Shown here: positions 46,052 through 54,532 of the stretch, piece after piece
Layout of the letters: each line of letters starts with the position of its first letter
How positions within the stretch are numbered: the first letter of the stretch is position 1
Source: Antrihabitans stalactiti
GTDB lineage: Bacteria; Actinomycetota; Actinomycetes; Mycobacteriales; Mycobacteriaceae
Length of the DNA: 64,000 nucleotides
Assembly: GCF_012932915.1 (NCBI RefSeq)
Contig: NZ_VCQU01000011.1
Coordinates: forward strand, 1-64,000
Direction: 5' to 3'
The notes under the pieces: generated by a model
What the model was told of the DNA's origin: nothing
Database searches by the model: none
The model's input: the letters and a program-made list of their open reading frames with translations, nothing else
Made by a program: the position numbers and the translations under genes

Positions 46052-47233
46052 ATGTCGAATTTGACGAAATTCTCGGAAATGCAATACGCCCACCCGTGGA
46101 AGCTTCCTTCCGACAGATTTCCCAAAAATTTCCCTGGTAGATCGCGATCCGTGAGCACCTCCTCCAGTTCGGATTCGGCGCTGCTGAGCCTGTTGCGTGA
46201 GGGCTGTTCAGACTGGAAAGTACTAGAGTCGGAACCGATCAAGTCATGGGCGCGAGAGCGATTTGCACACTTGCGAGATATCCCCGAGAGTGCACTACCT
46301 GGATCCATTCGACTTGCGATCCTAAATGCTTGCGAGAAGCACCTCGTTTCGAACAAGTACGTGGACGACGAAGTAGTCTCGATTCTTGTCGGCAAGAAGG
46401 AACGTGCTTTAGCGCGGAGATACGTGACGGCGGAGGCTATTCGGGAAACATTGATGGAGCTAAAAGCCATCGGCGAACGCCGAGTGAATCAAATCCTGGC
46501 AACGGAAATCGCGCCGAAGATACTTCGCGCAATCGAATTGCAAGGCGCAGGTTCTCCAAACTTGAAGTCGGAATGGCTTGACTGTGAAGTAAGTCTTTCT
46601 GCAAGGCCACATCCGTCACACGCGGAACGCTATTATCTACGCGTCGAACTCGAATTCTATTGTTGTTCGTGTGACATAGTTCTTGGCGTCACCGACAATG
46701 AAGGTATTGCCGATATGTTATGCGCGAAGTATCCAACCATCACCGAGGTTCTTGTACCTTCCCGAGGCATGACAAGCCGCGCCCATATTCAGTGCTACGA
46801 CCCAACCGACAACGCTCGCCTCACCGATCTAGTTCCGATTGCTCTTTCCGACACTGATGTACTCAAAATTATCGGGCCAAGTGCCCCGACGAGCGGGGTT
46901 CGCTATACAAAGTTCGAGTCACCCGACTACACGGGAAATCTTCAATATCGTTTAGTATTTGATCATGAATTGTCGATAACGACTCATTGCTTTTGGAGCG
47001 CGCCACGTCGACTTCATCTGCGCTCAGTAGAGCTTGATTTCGCCGGTTTTCCCAACGCTGATCGCTATGAGTTCGATATTATCCCGAGGATGGGAGTGTT
47101 GTCAGTCTTCGGTAGCCATGCGTTGAAGCGCTGGTCGATCATCGGACCGTGCTGGATTGAGTCTGGCCAGGGCGTCTACGTGAATTGGTCAAAGATTGGA
47201 GATCGGATTGAATCGGCCGATAATGTTGATTAG
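46052..47233 (+). CDS. Unknown protein, first gene of ATP-grasp/C39 cluster
   Basis: A 393-residue protein with no family I recognise. The N-terminal half is helical and charged (TAEAIRETLMELKAIGERRVNQILATEI). The C-terminal half is strand-rich with a cysteine cluster EFYCCSCD and many aromatic residues. Codon use is visibly more AT-rich than in flanking element genes, which points to separate acquisition. It overlaps the ATP-grasp gene by 11 bp, so the two are coupled. GTG at 46043 is an alternative start. Confidence 0.65.
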   Translation: MSNLTKFSEMQYAHPWKLPSDRFPKNFPGRSRSVSTSSSSDSALLSLLREGCSDWKVLESEPIKSWARERFAHLRDIPESALPGSIRLAILNACEKHLVSNKYVDDEVVSILVGKKERALARRYVTAEAIRETLMELKAIGERRVNQILATEIAPKILRAIELQGAGSPNLKSEWLDCEVSLSARPHPSHAERYYLRVELEFYCCSCDIVLGVTDNEGIADMLCAKYPTITEVLVPSRGMTSRAHIQCYDPTDNARLTDLVPIALSDTDVLKIIGPSAPTSGVRYTKFESPDYTGNLQYRLVFDHELSITTHCFWSAPRRLHLRSVELDFAGFPNADRYEFDIIPRMGVLSVFGSHALKRWSIIGPCWIESGQGVYVNWSKIGDRIESADNVD

Positions 47234-48167
47234 TAGACATAACGATCCTCACGCTCAGTTGATCACAAAACGCGCAGCGTCGTTGGGCATTGAGATTCGT
47301 CACCTGCGCCTCGGATTAATCGATAAGTATTACACGGTGAGGAGTGCCAACTATGGTCTAACGATTGACTTTGATAACTTTGAATATTCCGCACAATCCG
47401 CCGAACAATCAGAAGTTCTGTTTCTTCCGTTTGATGTTAGCAATCCTCCGTGGGTCAACCCACAGGGCAGCGATTTCACAACGAGAGAGTGGAATACGAC
47501 GATTGAATGCGCCTTATTACAATGGTGGGATGCATGCGACAGGAATTGGCTTATTGCGCCTGGTGCACAAGTCCTCCAGGACAGGAAGATCTATTTATTA
47601 AACCTTGCCGGACAAATAGAACCAGAACTGACGATACCTGCGACACACCTTGGCACCAGGTTTCCTGGTCTGGATATTGACAATCGATTCGTCGGAAAAG
47701 CTTTGAATGCCTGGCAACAGGTTCATAAGGGACGCTTCTTCAATACAACCGAATTGAGTGCTGGCCAAATTCTTGCGTTAAGCCAAGGCGGAAACAACAC
47801 TCCTATCATGATCCAGAGATACGTTCCGCACAAATGCGAACTGCGCATCTATTTCGCCCGAGGAAAGTTCGCGTGCGTGAAGGTGGACAGCGGAACTTCT
47901 GAATTATCTGACTTCAGGCTACTAACTACAGATACGGGGAGTGCCGAATTTTACCAAGAATGCCTGCCACGTGATATTATGAAAGGGTTGATAGAACTTT
48001 GCCGCAGGATCAATGTCTTCTATTGCTGTTTCGATTTCATCGTCGATGAATCCAGTCAGCTTTGGCTAACGGATATTAACCCAACAGGTAGCTGGCGTTA
48101 CCTATCGAGAGACTTCGACATTGATGTAACTTCGTTTATTCTGGACAACTTAACAGGGGATAGGTAA
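47223..48167 (+). CDS. MvdD/RimK-like ATP-grasp ligase
   Basis: A 314-residue ATP-grasp enzyme of the peptide-modifying/peptide-ligase type. It has a pre-ATP-grasp N-terminal domain, a KAL segment (FVGKALNAWQQVHKG), IMIQRYVPHKCELRIYFARGKFACVKV, and the metal/ATP motif LWLTDINPTGSWRYL near the C-terminus, with D-x-N-P-x-G as in MvdC/MvdD. In graspetide pathways such enzymes form ester or amide links between side chains. I chose ATG at 47223; TTG at 47196 is the alternative. Confidence 0.82.
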   Translation: MLISRHNDPHAQLITKRAASLGIEIRHLRLGLIDKYYTVRSANYGLTIDFDNFEYSAQSAEQSEVLFLPFDVSNPPWVNPQGSDFTTREWNTTIECALLQWWDACDRNWLIAPGAQVLQDRKIYLLNLAGQIEPELTIPATHLGTRFPGLDIDNRFVGKALNAWQQVHKGRFFNTTELSAGQILALSQGGNNTPIMIQRYVPHKCELRIYFARGKFACVKVDSGTSELSDFRLLTTDTGSAEFYQECLPRDIMKGLIELCRRINVFYCCFDFIVDESSQLWLTDINPTGSWRYLSRDFDIDVTSFILDNLTGDR

Positions 48168-48174
48168 TCAGGCC

Positions 48175-48927
48175 ATGGAAATAATATTCACAGTTCCACG
48201 ACGCATTCAAAATAGCGACGACGCGCTCCACTGTGTCCAGGCCGCGTTTTCGATGACTGTGGAGTCGCTTACCAACGCACGGGTCGATAATGACCTAGCG
48301 GAGAAACTGACTGGTTTCACCGCCGGCGTAGAGACCTGGCCCTATCGCATGCTTGCATGGTTCGCAGAGAACGGGTTTGAGGTCGAACATATTGATGCCC
48401 TCGATCCCGTCGCGTTCATCGAGAGTCCACGTACGGAGTTGGAACGGTGCAACCTCGACTCCGAAACGATTGATTACTACTTTCAGATCACTGATTTCGA
48501 AGCGGAGGGTGTTGCGATTCGTCGCTGCATTAAGGCGGGAGTTAAGTTCTCAATACGGATTCCAGAGAAGCTGGACTTGACCCGGGGGTTAAAGAGCGGG
48601 TGGTTGCCCGTAGTGGCGCTTGACGCTGCTGCCCTAACGCAAGAGGTACGCGACGGATTTCAGGGCCACACCGTTCTGATAACAGGGTTTGATGCTGAAA
48701 ACGATCGATTTCTAGTTCAGGATTCAGGCCCGCCTGCTCGATGGGACTGGGAAGTAACCGGTGATCAAATTGTGAAATCCATGCGCTCGATCGCAGAGAC
48801 GTCAGGTACGATCACGCTCGTAAGACGCCCGGCCGCAAGGCTGAAGGGAGGTGCAACCGTGGAGCTAAGTGAACAGCTCGCCTCTGAAGCGAGCGGTCAG
48901 GGACTTGACCCACAGCCGTCCGGCTAA
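48175..48927 (+). CDS. C39-like/papain-fold cysteine protein
   Basis: A 250-residue protein with the layout of C39/BtrH-type cysteine enzymes. The nucleophile candidate is Cys20 (DALHCVQAAFSM), His165 lies in FQGHTVLITGFD, and Asp183 in FLVQDSGPP. C39 domains remove leader peptides, while BtrH-type members transfer acyl groups. It starts 7 bp after the ATP-grasp gene. Its last 22 codons follow GGGAGG and an in-frame GTG at 48859, so a short peptide could also be made from there. Confidence 0.72.
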   Translation: MEIIFTVPRRIQNSDDALHCVQAAFSMTVESLTNARVDNDLAEKLTGFTAGVETWPYRMLAWFAENGFEVEHIDALDPVAFIESPRTELERCNLDSETIDYYFQITDFEAEGVAIRRCIKAGVKFSIRIPEKLDLTRGLKSGWLPVVALDAAALTQEVRDGFQGHTVLITGFDAENDRFLVQDSGPPARWDWEVTGDQIVKSMRSIAETSGTITLVRRPAARLKGGATVELSEQLASEASGQGLDPQPSG

Positions 48928-48947
48928 CGAAGGCTTTGATGGATGGT

Positions 48948-48992
48948 TGTAGGTACCCGAGTTCAGTCGAGCGACAGACTTGTGTACCTACA
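48948..48992. terminator. Convergent inverted repeat, possible shared terminator
   Basis: TGTAGGTAC (48948-48956) and GTACCTACA (48984-48992) are exact complements with a 27-nt loop. They lie between the C39-like gene (ends 48927) and the convergent small-peptide gene, whose TAG stop is inside the right arm. It may terminate both or act as a protein site. Confidence 0.45.
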
Positions 48993-49161
48993 CCCTCTTG
49001 CTTGACTCCTTGGAGACTTGGTCTGGATAGAACTCACCCGACAGCGGAATCGGACCACCTGAGTTCGGCTCGGTGTACATGCCAGAGTAGTCCGACGTTT
49101 CATTCTCCGTCGTTTTCTCGCCCTCGAAATGTGCGCTGCTATCTTGCTCAGCTCCGGACAC
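48988..49161 (-). CDS. 57-residue acidic Ser/Thr-rich peptide, candidate RiPP precursor
   Basis: A small minus-strand gene convergent with the ATP-grasp/C39 operon. GTG at 49161 is preceded by AGGAG at 7 bases. The product begins MSGAEQDSSAHFEGEK and its second half contains SDYSGMYTEPNSGGPIPLSG followed by EFYPDQVSKESSKRV. It is rich in Glu/Asp, Ser/Thr and Lys, the residues joined by graspetide ligases, and has no Cys or long hydrophobic stretch. I infer a substrate for the adjacent ligase; opposite orientation is unusual, so this is a hypothesis. The 57 codons are uninterrupted. Confidence 0.55.
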   Translation of the reverse strand: MSGAEQDSSAHFEGEKTTENETSDYSGMYTEPNSGGPIPLSGEFYPDQVSKESSKRV

Positions 49162-49352
49162 GACTTCTCCTAACCCTTGCTTGCGCTAACGGACAACGTC
49201 ATCCTACATTCGATCGGAGTTCGTCCCCATTTAGCAATCGTGAGGCACCGTCGACGTCGGCGCTAGACGACCTCGCAAATCCTCGATAGGCGCTCTCGCG
49301 CAATATAGGTGCTTTCAATTTTGCTTTATTTCATGGATAATAGTGACACTGC

Positions 49353-50498
49353 ATGAAGAACACGTCACTCCTAACTCGATTTTACCGACTAAAGCTGATA
49401 CTTAGTGGCGTTATTCTCATCGTTCTGGGAATGCTCTCCTCCGTAACAGCCGATTGGCTCGAATCAACGCAAATAGCGCACGCTATCGTCGCGCTCGCCC
49501 GAGGTCTTTCTGACGTCTTACTCGTGACCGGCGCAATAGGTATCGCGATAGATTTCTTCACCGGCCGGGATAAGGACGCCGCCGACACCGAGCGAACTAG
49601 AACGGTGCTGAAGGAGCTGACGCCAGATTTCGCTAATGCGGTCATCAAGGGATTCCGGGTGAACAAGGAAGACTTGCAGCGAGTTGCCTCGCCGGAGTTG
49701 CTCGATGACATCGCCACGAACGTGCTGTCACTTCGCCTCGGCGATGATCAGTTTGCGCAAGAGATCTATTCCGACATACGCGACCAAGCCATCCATACGC
49801 CAGAGCGTTGGCATGACGTGAAGGTCAGCGTTCGGCTCTCTACTGCAGTAGAGAGGAGCACCGTAGGTGCTCCTCGGTTCGATGTCTTAGTTGAATGGGA
49901 ATACACGACCACGCTCAGTCATCCGACGGCTCGCTTCACGTGCGTCTCAGACTGGGATGAATTTCACGAACTGCTCTCCGATGTTCCCGCCACCTCGGTG
50001 TGGCTGATGCCGCAACGTCCAGGTTTTGACGCATCTGACCGCGCGGCCTACGAATTAGTGACATTCAGCATCGACGGCGAACAGCGCAAGATTCGACGAA
50101 CTGAACGGCAAGGCGCGCAGACGTACAGCGTCGACATCGGTGAAGAGGTCGTCCGCGCTGGCCGACCCGTTCGCGTGCGCTACGCCTTTCGCACGATCAC
50201 TGATCCCGCCAACCACCGCCTGTTCCTGACCGCCGCGCAACCTGCTCGTGACGTCTCCCTTGCTATTGACTACTCGGCAACGGACATATCGCGGCTGAGT
50301 GTGATCGACCTCGTCCCCAGCGCACGTCGCCCGTACGTGAGTCAGCTCCCCGCCGGCACAACCGGCAGGGAGCTGACGATGGAGCTTTCCGGCTGGATTC
50401 AAGCCGGTACTGGTTTCACCTTTGTGTGGACCCTCGACTCCGAAGAGACGACAGCGCATCCAGGCACACGCCCAACATCCGCCAGCCCCGCTGCGTAA
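49353..50498 (+). CDS. 2TM protein with beta-rich cytoplasmic domain
   Basis: A 381-residue protein with two N-terminal helices (about residues 12-32 and 45-68), a short charged helical linker, and a long predicted strand-rich domain (DVKVSVRLSTAVERSTVGAPRFDVLVEWEY; RAGRPVRVRYAFRTITDP). This 2TM-plus-beta layout resembles effector or sensor proteins in CBASS-like defence, but I see no diagnostic motif. It lies between the two cargo blocks and could belong to either. There is no clear ribosome site. Confidence 0.6.
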   Translation: MKNTSLLTRFYRLKLILSGVILIVLGMLSSVTADWLESTQIAHAIVALARGLSDVLLVTGAIGIAIDFFTGRDKDAADTERTRTVLKELTPDFANAVIKGFRVNKEDLQRVASPELLDDIATNVLSLRLGDDQFAQEIYSDIRDQAIHTPERWHDVKVSVRLSTAVERSTVGAPRFDVLVEWEYTTTLSHPTARFTCVSDWDEFHELLSDVPATSVWLMPQRPGFDASDRAAYELVTFSIDGEQRKIRRTERQGAQTYSVDIGEEVVRAGRPVRVRYAFRTITDPANHRLFLTAAQPARDVSLAIDYSATDISRLSVIDLVPSARRPYVSQLPAGTTGRELTMELSGWIQAGTGFTFVWTLDSEETTAHPGTRPTSASPAA

Positions 50499-50587
50499 CA
50501 CCACTCCGCTGTTGCTCAGAAAATAACGATCCGCCGCCAGACATTGTTTTCCTTTCGTCACCTGCCGAAGAGCCCTTCAGCCAGTCG

Positions 50588-50623
50588 ATGCTACTTATAA
50601 GTCTGTAGACCTACAAGTAGCAT
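50588..50623. promoter_or_regulatory. C-box: operator of the controller gene
   Basis: A 36-bp imperfect palindrome: ATGCTACTTATAAGTCT, GT, then AGACCTACAAGTAGCAT. The arms agree at 15 of 17 positions. It lies 22 bp before the controller ATG. Controller proteins of restriction-modification systems bind such paired dyads (ACTTATAGTC-like) at their own leaderless promoter, so this is a strong functional match. Confidence 0.75.
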
Positions 50624-50645
50624 TTCGGCAGCGTCATGTCCCAAC

Positions 50646-50858
50646 ATGGAAGGTGACCTGCAACGCGCTGTTGGCCGAAATCTGCGCCGGTACCGGCTGG
50701 AACGTGGCCTGAGCCAGGAAGCTTTCGCCGACCTGGTTGGTGTCCATCGGACGTACATGGGCGGCGTCGAGCGTGGCGAGCGAAACTTGACGCTGCGCAG
50801 CCTTGAGAAAATCGCCGACATCATCGGCATCGATCCGCTGGCACTACTTTCCGAGTAG
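50646..50858 (+). CDS. Controller (C) protein of restriction-modification system, XRE family
   Basis: A 70-residue single-HTH protein (GRNLRRYRLERGLSQEAFADLVGVHRTYMGGVERGERNLTLRSLEKIADIIG). Size and sequence match C proteins that time expression of restriction genes after entry into a new cell. A 36-bp palindrome sits directly upstream and a DNA methyltransferase follows after 61 bp. A general XRE regulator is the alternative. Confidence 0.85.
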   Translation: MEGDLQRAVGRNLRRYRLERGLSQEAFADLVGVHRTYMGGVERGERNLTLRSLEKIADIIGIDPLALLSE

Positions 50859-50919
50859 TGATCGAGTCAACGGCGCACCGCATCGGTGCTCGACGACCGT
50901 GCAAATTCCCGCTATACAT

Positions 50920-52176
50920 ATGCATGACATCGGGATCACCGAACCTGTCGGTACCCGCACATACGCTCGAATCGAACAAGCATTCGCCCGCGGGGTCGAG
51001 CTTGAAATCGAAGGGACAACGACGACGATGAGTCGCAATACCCAACGCGCAGCCGCGAAACCGCGGCAAGCAGATGCGGAGCCTGACGCACCCAGGCCTA
51101 TTCTCGGCACGGCATCGGTTGGTCAACTATCCGACTGGGAAACGAACCTGGTCGACCCGACACTCAACTTTGTGAGCGGTGATGCACGCCAGACCGGACT
51201 GCCAGACAACTCGGTCGACTTGATCGTTACATCCCCGCCGTATTGGAACAAGCGTGACTACGGGCATGCAGATCAGATCGGCCTAGAGCCGACCTCCGGC
51301 GCCTACATTGACGCAATTCTTGAGTGCCTCAATGAGTGGAGGCGCGTCCTCCGTCCTCATGGATCTGTATTCCTGAACGTCGGTGACACCTACTACAACA
51401 AGTCTTTGCTTGGCATCCCGGGCCGCATCGAGTGGCGGGCTGTCGAGGAGGGGTGGCTCGTGCGTAATCGCATCATTTGGGCGAAAGACTCCGGCATGCC
51501 CGAGCCCGCGAAGAACCGTCTCGCCAACCGTCACGAGTACGTCATCCACCTCACGTACAAGCCGGACTACTACTACGACCTGGTTGGCTACTCAGAGGCG
51601 ATCGGCAACGGGGCCAACCCGGGCGATGTGTGGACGATCAACCCGGAGCGGAACATGGGGCAGCATCTCGCGCCGTTCCCTCGCGAACTGGTGCGCCGCG
51701 CGATCATGCTGGCCGCGCCGACACAGATTTGCGCCACGTGCAATGTGCCCCGTCGCCGTGTAGTGGAGCGCACCGCTGAACTGAACGCATCGCGCCCGCA
51801 GGCGAAACGGGCGATGGAGCTTGCCAAGCTGCACAGGTTAACCCCCGAGCACATCCGAGCGATCCAAGCGTTCGGCGTGTCAGACGTTGGCAAGGCCACT
51901 AAGTTCCAGAATGGCACTGGCCGCAACAGCGCTGAGGTCCAGCGCCTCGCGAAGGAAGCCAAGGATGCACTCGGCGGCTACTTCCGTGAGTTCACCTTTG
52001 CCAACAAGCGCACGGTGGGCTGGACCGACTGCGGACACGGGACGCCCGCCCGCGGAGTTGTGCTCGACCCATTCGCAGGAACCGGCACGACCCTCAAAGT
52101 TGCGATCGAGGAAGGGCGCGACGCGATCGGCGTTGACCTTGTCCCACTAATGAATCAGCCCGAAGTCGGTATCTGA
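50920..52176 (+). CDS. DNA methyltransferase, beta class, probable m4C type
   Basis: A 418-residue amino-methyltransferase. Motif IV VTSPPYWNKRDYG is at about residue 100, and the SAM motif LDPFAGTGTTLKVAIEEGRDAIGVDL is at the C-terminus. SPPYW is most often found in N4-cytosine enzymes. The middle has CATCNVPRRR and an inserted helical region that may read the target. ATG at 50920 is chosen because the reading continues with protein-like sequence; ATG at 51028 is possible. The 3' end overlaps the McrC-like gene by 22 bp. Confidence 0.87.
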   Translation: MHDIGITEPVGTRTYARIEQAFARGVELEIEGTTTTMSRNTQRAAAKPRQADAEPDAPRPILGTASVGQLSDWETNLVDPTLNFVSGDARQTGLPDNSVDLIVTSPPYWNKRDYGHADQIGLEPTSGAYIDAILECLNEWRRVLRPHGSVFLNVGDTYYNKSLLGIPGRIEWRAVEEGWLVRNRIIWAKDSGMPEPAKNRLANRHEYVIHLTYKPDYYYDLVGYSEAIGNGANPGDVWTINPERNMGQHLAPFPRELVRRAIMLAAPTQICATCNVPRRRVVERTAELNASRPQAKRAMELAKLHRLTPEHIRAIQAFGVSDVGKATKFQNGTGRNSAEVQRLAKEAKDALGGYFREFTFANKRTVGWTDCGHGTPARGVVLDPFAGTGTTLKVAIEEGRDAIGVDLVPLMNQPEVGI

Positions 52177-53555
52177 ATCGGGAGCCCGGCCAGGCTATAG
52201 ATCGTGTTTGCCATTACAGCCAGTGACTCGTCAATGTGTTCTTCAGAGGAGAGGTCGAGCCGATAGTCGTACACGTCGACTGATCGAACACGGCCAACGT
52301 AGACGAGGCCCTTTGTGCCCTTGATCCAAGGGTGGATGAGCAGGGTCAGTGGCCGCCCGTACCGAAGAGCGTAGGTGACGGCCTGCTCGACCTCGCCGCG
52401 CTCGGGCAACACGTCATCGGCATCAGCGTGTTTGCCATGGGCAGTGTTCTTCACCTCTGCGATCAATAGGAAGGTGCCGTCGGCCGCGCGGAGAACTATG
52501 TCGGGCTGTGCCTTGCCCGGGTCTCGTGTGGCAAGAGCCTGTAGCGGTGTCCCGAGCGGCGCAGGCAAGGGATCAGGCACGTCGTACAGGTTTACCTTCC
52601 CGTCGGTGTTGCCATCCAGCACGTCGACAGGCCAGCCGTGTCTCGCCGCGTGTTTCGAGAGGGTGACGCGTACGAAGTTCTCGAACAACTTGTTCGTGTC
52701 GATCAACAGCGAGCCCAGCTTCACGTCGGCGCCACCGAGGTCGAGCGCAATGCCGACGCCGCGCAAGATCAAGACAGAGAGGTCGAGTATGGGTCGGTAG
52801 TAGGCGCGAGGGTCGGGCAATGGCGTCAGGCCGAGAACCTGCGGATCATCGAGGAAACGGTAATCGGGGTCATGCGCCACCTCTTCGAATGCCAAGAGCT
52901 GGCCAGCCAGACGCGCGATCCTCCCTCGGTCGCCCTTGCGCGGCTTGTCCTTCGCCTTCACCAAGTGGGCGTGAACAGCCTCCATCGCGGCCTTGACACA
53001 CCGGTTGAGCGACGTGTCGACCGTACGCTCGAACCATGAGTAGGCGGCCTTGTTCGGTATGCCGCGCGCGCCGAAGCGCTGCATTGTCCGCTTGAAATCA
53101 ATACGGCCATGCGGGAAGTGGCCTTCGCTCGCTCGTCGCTCGTACTCGCGTTGCAAGCCCGAATCGACCAATTCGTCCGCGTAGTCGAGGAGTGCGTCGG
53201 TGTAAAGATCCATCGCCCAGTCGTCGGCGGTACCACGGCCTGAATACTCCCGAAACGCCGAAAGTGCCAGCACCGTATGGCCAGTCTCGATCACCATGCG
53301 GGTGAGGTTGGCGATGGGAACCCGTGGCTTCACCCGCACGACGACGTGCTCGTTGAGCGGGATTACGCCCACGTACGAGGTGGCCTGCAGACGAAGCACG
53401 CCTTTACGGAAGTTGGCGCGCAGAATGTCACGCCCATCGATCTCCGAGTTGAGGACGATCTGATGGGCGTCGTTCAGCCACAGTGCCGTGTCGATCTCGA
53501 TGTGATCGTACTCGGCGCACTCCACCACTTCGATGTCGTTCGGCAGGTGAGTCAC
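52155..53555 (-). CDS. McrC-like restriction nuclease subunit
   Basis: A 466-residue McrC-family protein. The N-terminal part is the McrB-binding/stimulating region. The C-terminal PD-(D/E)XK nuclease motif is QPDIVLRAADGTFLLIAEVKNTAHGKHA (Asp, then Glu-x-Lys), with KLFENFVRVTLSKHA before it, typical of McrC/LlaJI R subunits. GTG at 53555 overlaps the McrB-like stop (GTGA). It should cut DNA when activated by the ATPase. Confidence 0.9.
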   Translation of the reverse strand: MTHLPNDIEVVECAEYDHIEIDTALWLNDAHQIVLNSEIDGRDILRANFRKGVLRLQATSYVGVIPLNEHVVVRVKPRVPIANLTRMVIETGHTVLALSAFREYSGRGTADDWAMDLYTDALLDYADELVDSGLQREYERRASEGHFPHGRIDFKRTMQRFGARGIPNKAAYSWFERTVDTSLNRCVKAAMEAVHAHLVKAKDKPRKGDRGRIARLAGQLLAFEEVAHDPDYRFLDDPQVLGLTPLPDPRAYYRPILDLSVLILRGVGIALDLGGADVKLGSLLIDTNKLFENFVRVTLSKHAARHGWPVDVLDGNTDGKVNLYDVPDPLPAPLGTPLQALATRDPGKAQPDIVLRAADGTFLLIAEVKNTAHGKHADADDVLPERGEVEQAVTYALRYGRPLTLLIHPWIKGTKGLVYVGRVRSVDVYDYRLDLSSEEHIDESLAVMANTIYSLAGLPIQIPTSG

Positions 53556-54532
53556 TGGCCCGCCTCGGGGTCCGGCGGCGGCTCGCGACCACTTGCGCCC
53601 ATAGGCGTCCCTTCGGGGGCCGGAACCACAAAGGTCCGCTTCCATGCGGCTTCGACGTCCGCCAGTGTGTTCACATCGCGCCGGAATGCCCGCTGGACCA
53701 GATACTTGAGTTGATACTCCCAAATGTCCATCAGTGAGGCCGTGTCAGAAGCATCGGCAAAGTACGCATGTCCAACGGCAGCGGCCGGGTTCTTGCGGGC
53801 GTGCTCGTTGACCCGGCGGAACCAGCGAAGCACGCCAGCCGCAAGGGCTTCGTCCATCTCGTTGTCGACAAGGATGCCTTCCAGCAGTTCCGCGCTCGGG
53901 TCCATCGATATTTTGGCGAAGCGGCGCTCGAACGCGGCGTCGACCTCGTCGACACCCCTGTCGAAGGGGTTCATAGTTGCGAGGATGATCAAGTTGGTCG
54001 GGACCACGAGTTCGTCGCCATTGGCGATTCTGAACGGAAGCTCTCGCTTGCTCCGTTCGACATAGGTAAGAGCCTCGCCGAATACGCGCCCCACGTCGGC
54101 GCGGGATAGTTCGTCTATGACAAGCACGTACGCGTTGCCGGGGTCATCCTTGGCGTCATGTGCCAGACTAAGGAACGGGCCCTTCTTGATGCCGAAGCCA
54201 TCGTTCTCAGGGGAGAAGCCCAGCATAAAGTCCTCATACTGGTAACTGGCGTGGAATTGGACGAATCGGCAGCGAGCGTTGTCACCACCTGTCAAATGTT
54301 GCGCGGCGGCCGCTGCGTAGAACGACTTCGATGTTCCTGGTGGGCCGGACAGAAGGACACCGCCGAACTGATTCGCCAGTCTGATGATCTCCTGAACGCG
54401 CGGGTCGTTGGCTGCGATTTCAGGTGCATCGGGAGCCGACGAGGCATGGCCAGTAGCGGCCTTTGCTTTGATCCCGATACCGAGGTCGTCGGCTGTCAAA
54501 GTCCGGACCTCGGGGATGAGTTCCTCAAACAT
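53552..54532 (-). CDS. McrB-like AAA+ NTPase
   Basis: A 326-residue AAA+ protein. Walker A is LLSGPPGTSKSFYAAAAAQHL (about residue 60), Walker B YVLVIDELSRADVGRVFGE, and the sensor region ILATMNPFDRGVDEVDAAFERRFAKI. McrB proteins form hexamers that translocate DNA and activate McrC. There is no N-terminal modified-base reader domain here, so recognition must come from the partner encoded just upstream. It overlaps that gene by 8 bp. Confidence 0.9.
   Translation of the reverse strand: MFEELIPEVRTLTADDLGIGIKAKAATGHASSAPDAPEIAANDPRVQEIIRLANQFGGVLLSGPPGTSKSFYAAAAAQHLTGGDNARCRFVQFHASYQYEDFMLGFSPENDGFGIKKGPFLSLAHDAKDDPGNAYVLVIDELSRADVGRVFGEALTYVERSKRELPFRIANGDELVVPTNLIILATMNPFDRGVDEVDAAFERRFAKISMDPSAELLEGILVDNEMDEALAAGVLRWFRRVNEHARKNPAAAVGHAYFADASDTASLMDIWEYQLKYLVQRAFRRDVNTLADVEAAWKRTFVVPAPEGTPMGASGREPPPDPEAGQ

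Noticed and set aside
48936-49289. 117-codon plus-strand frame after the C39-like gene
   Set aside because: Ser/Pro/Arg/Thr-rich with no ribosome site, and antisense to the better-supported 57-codon peptide gene.
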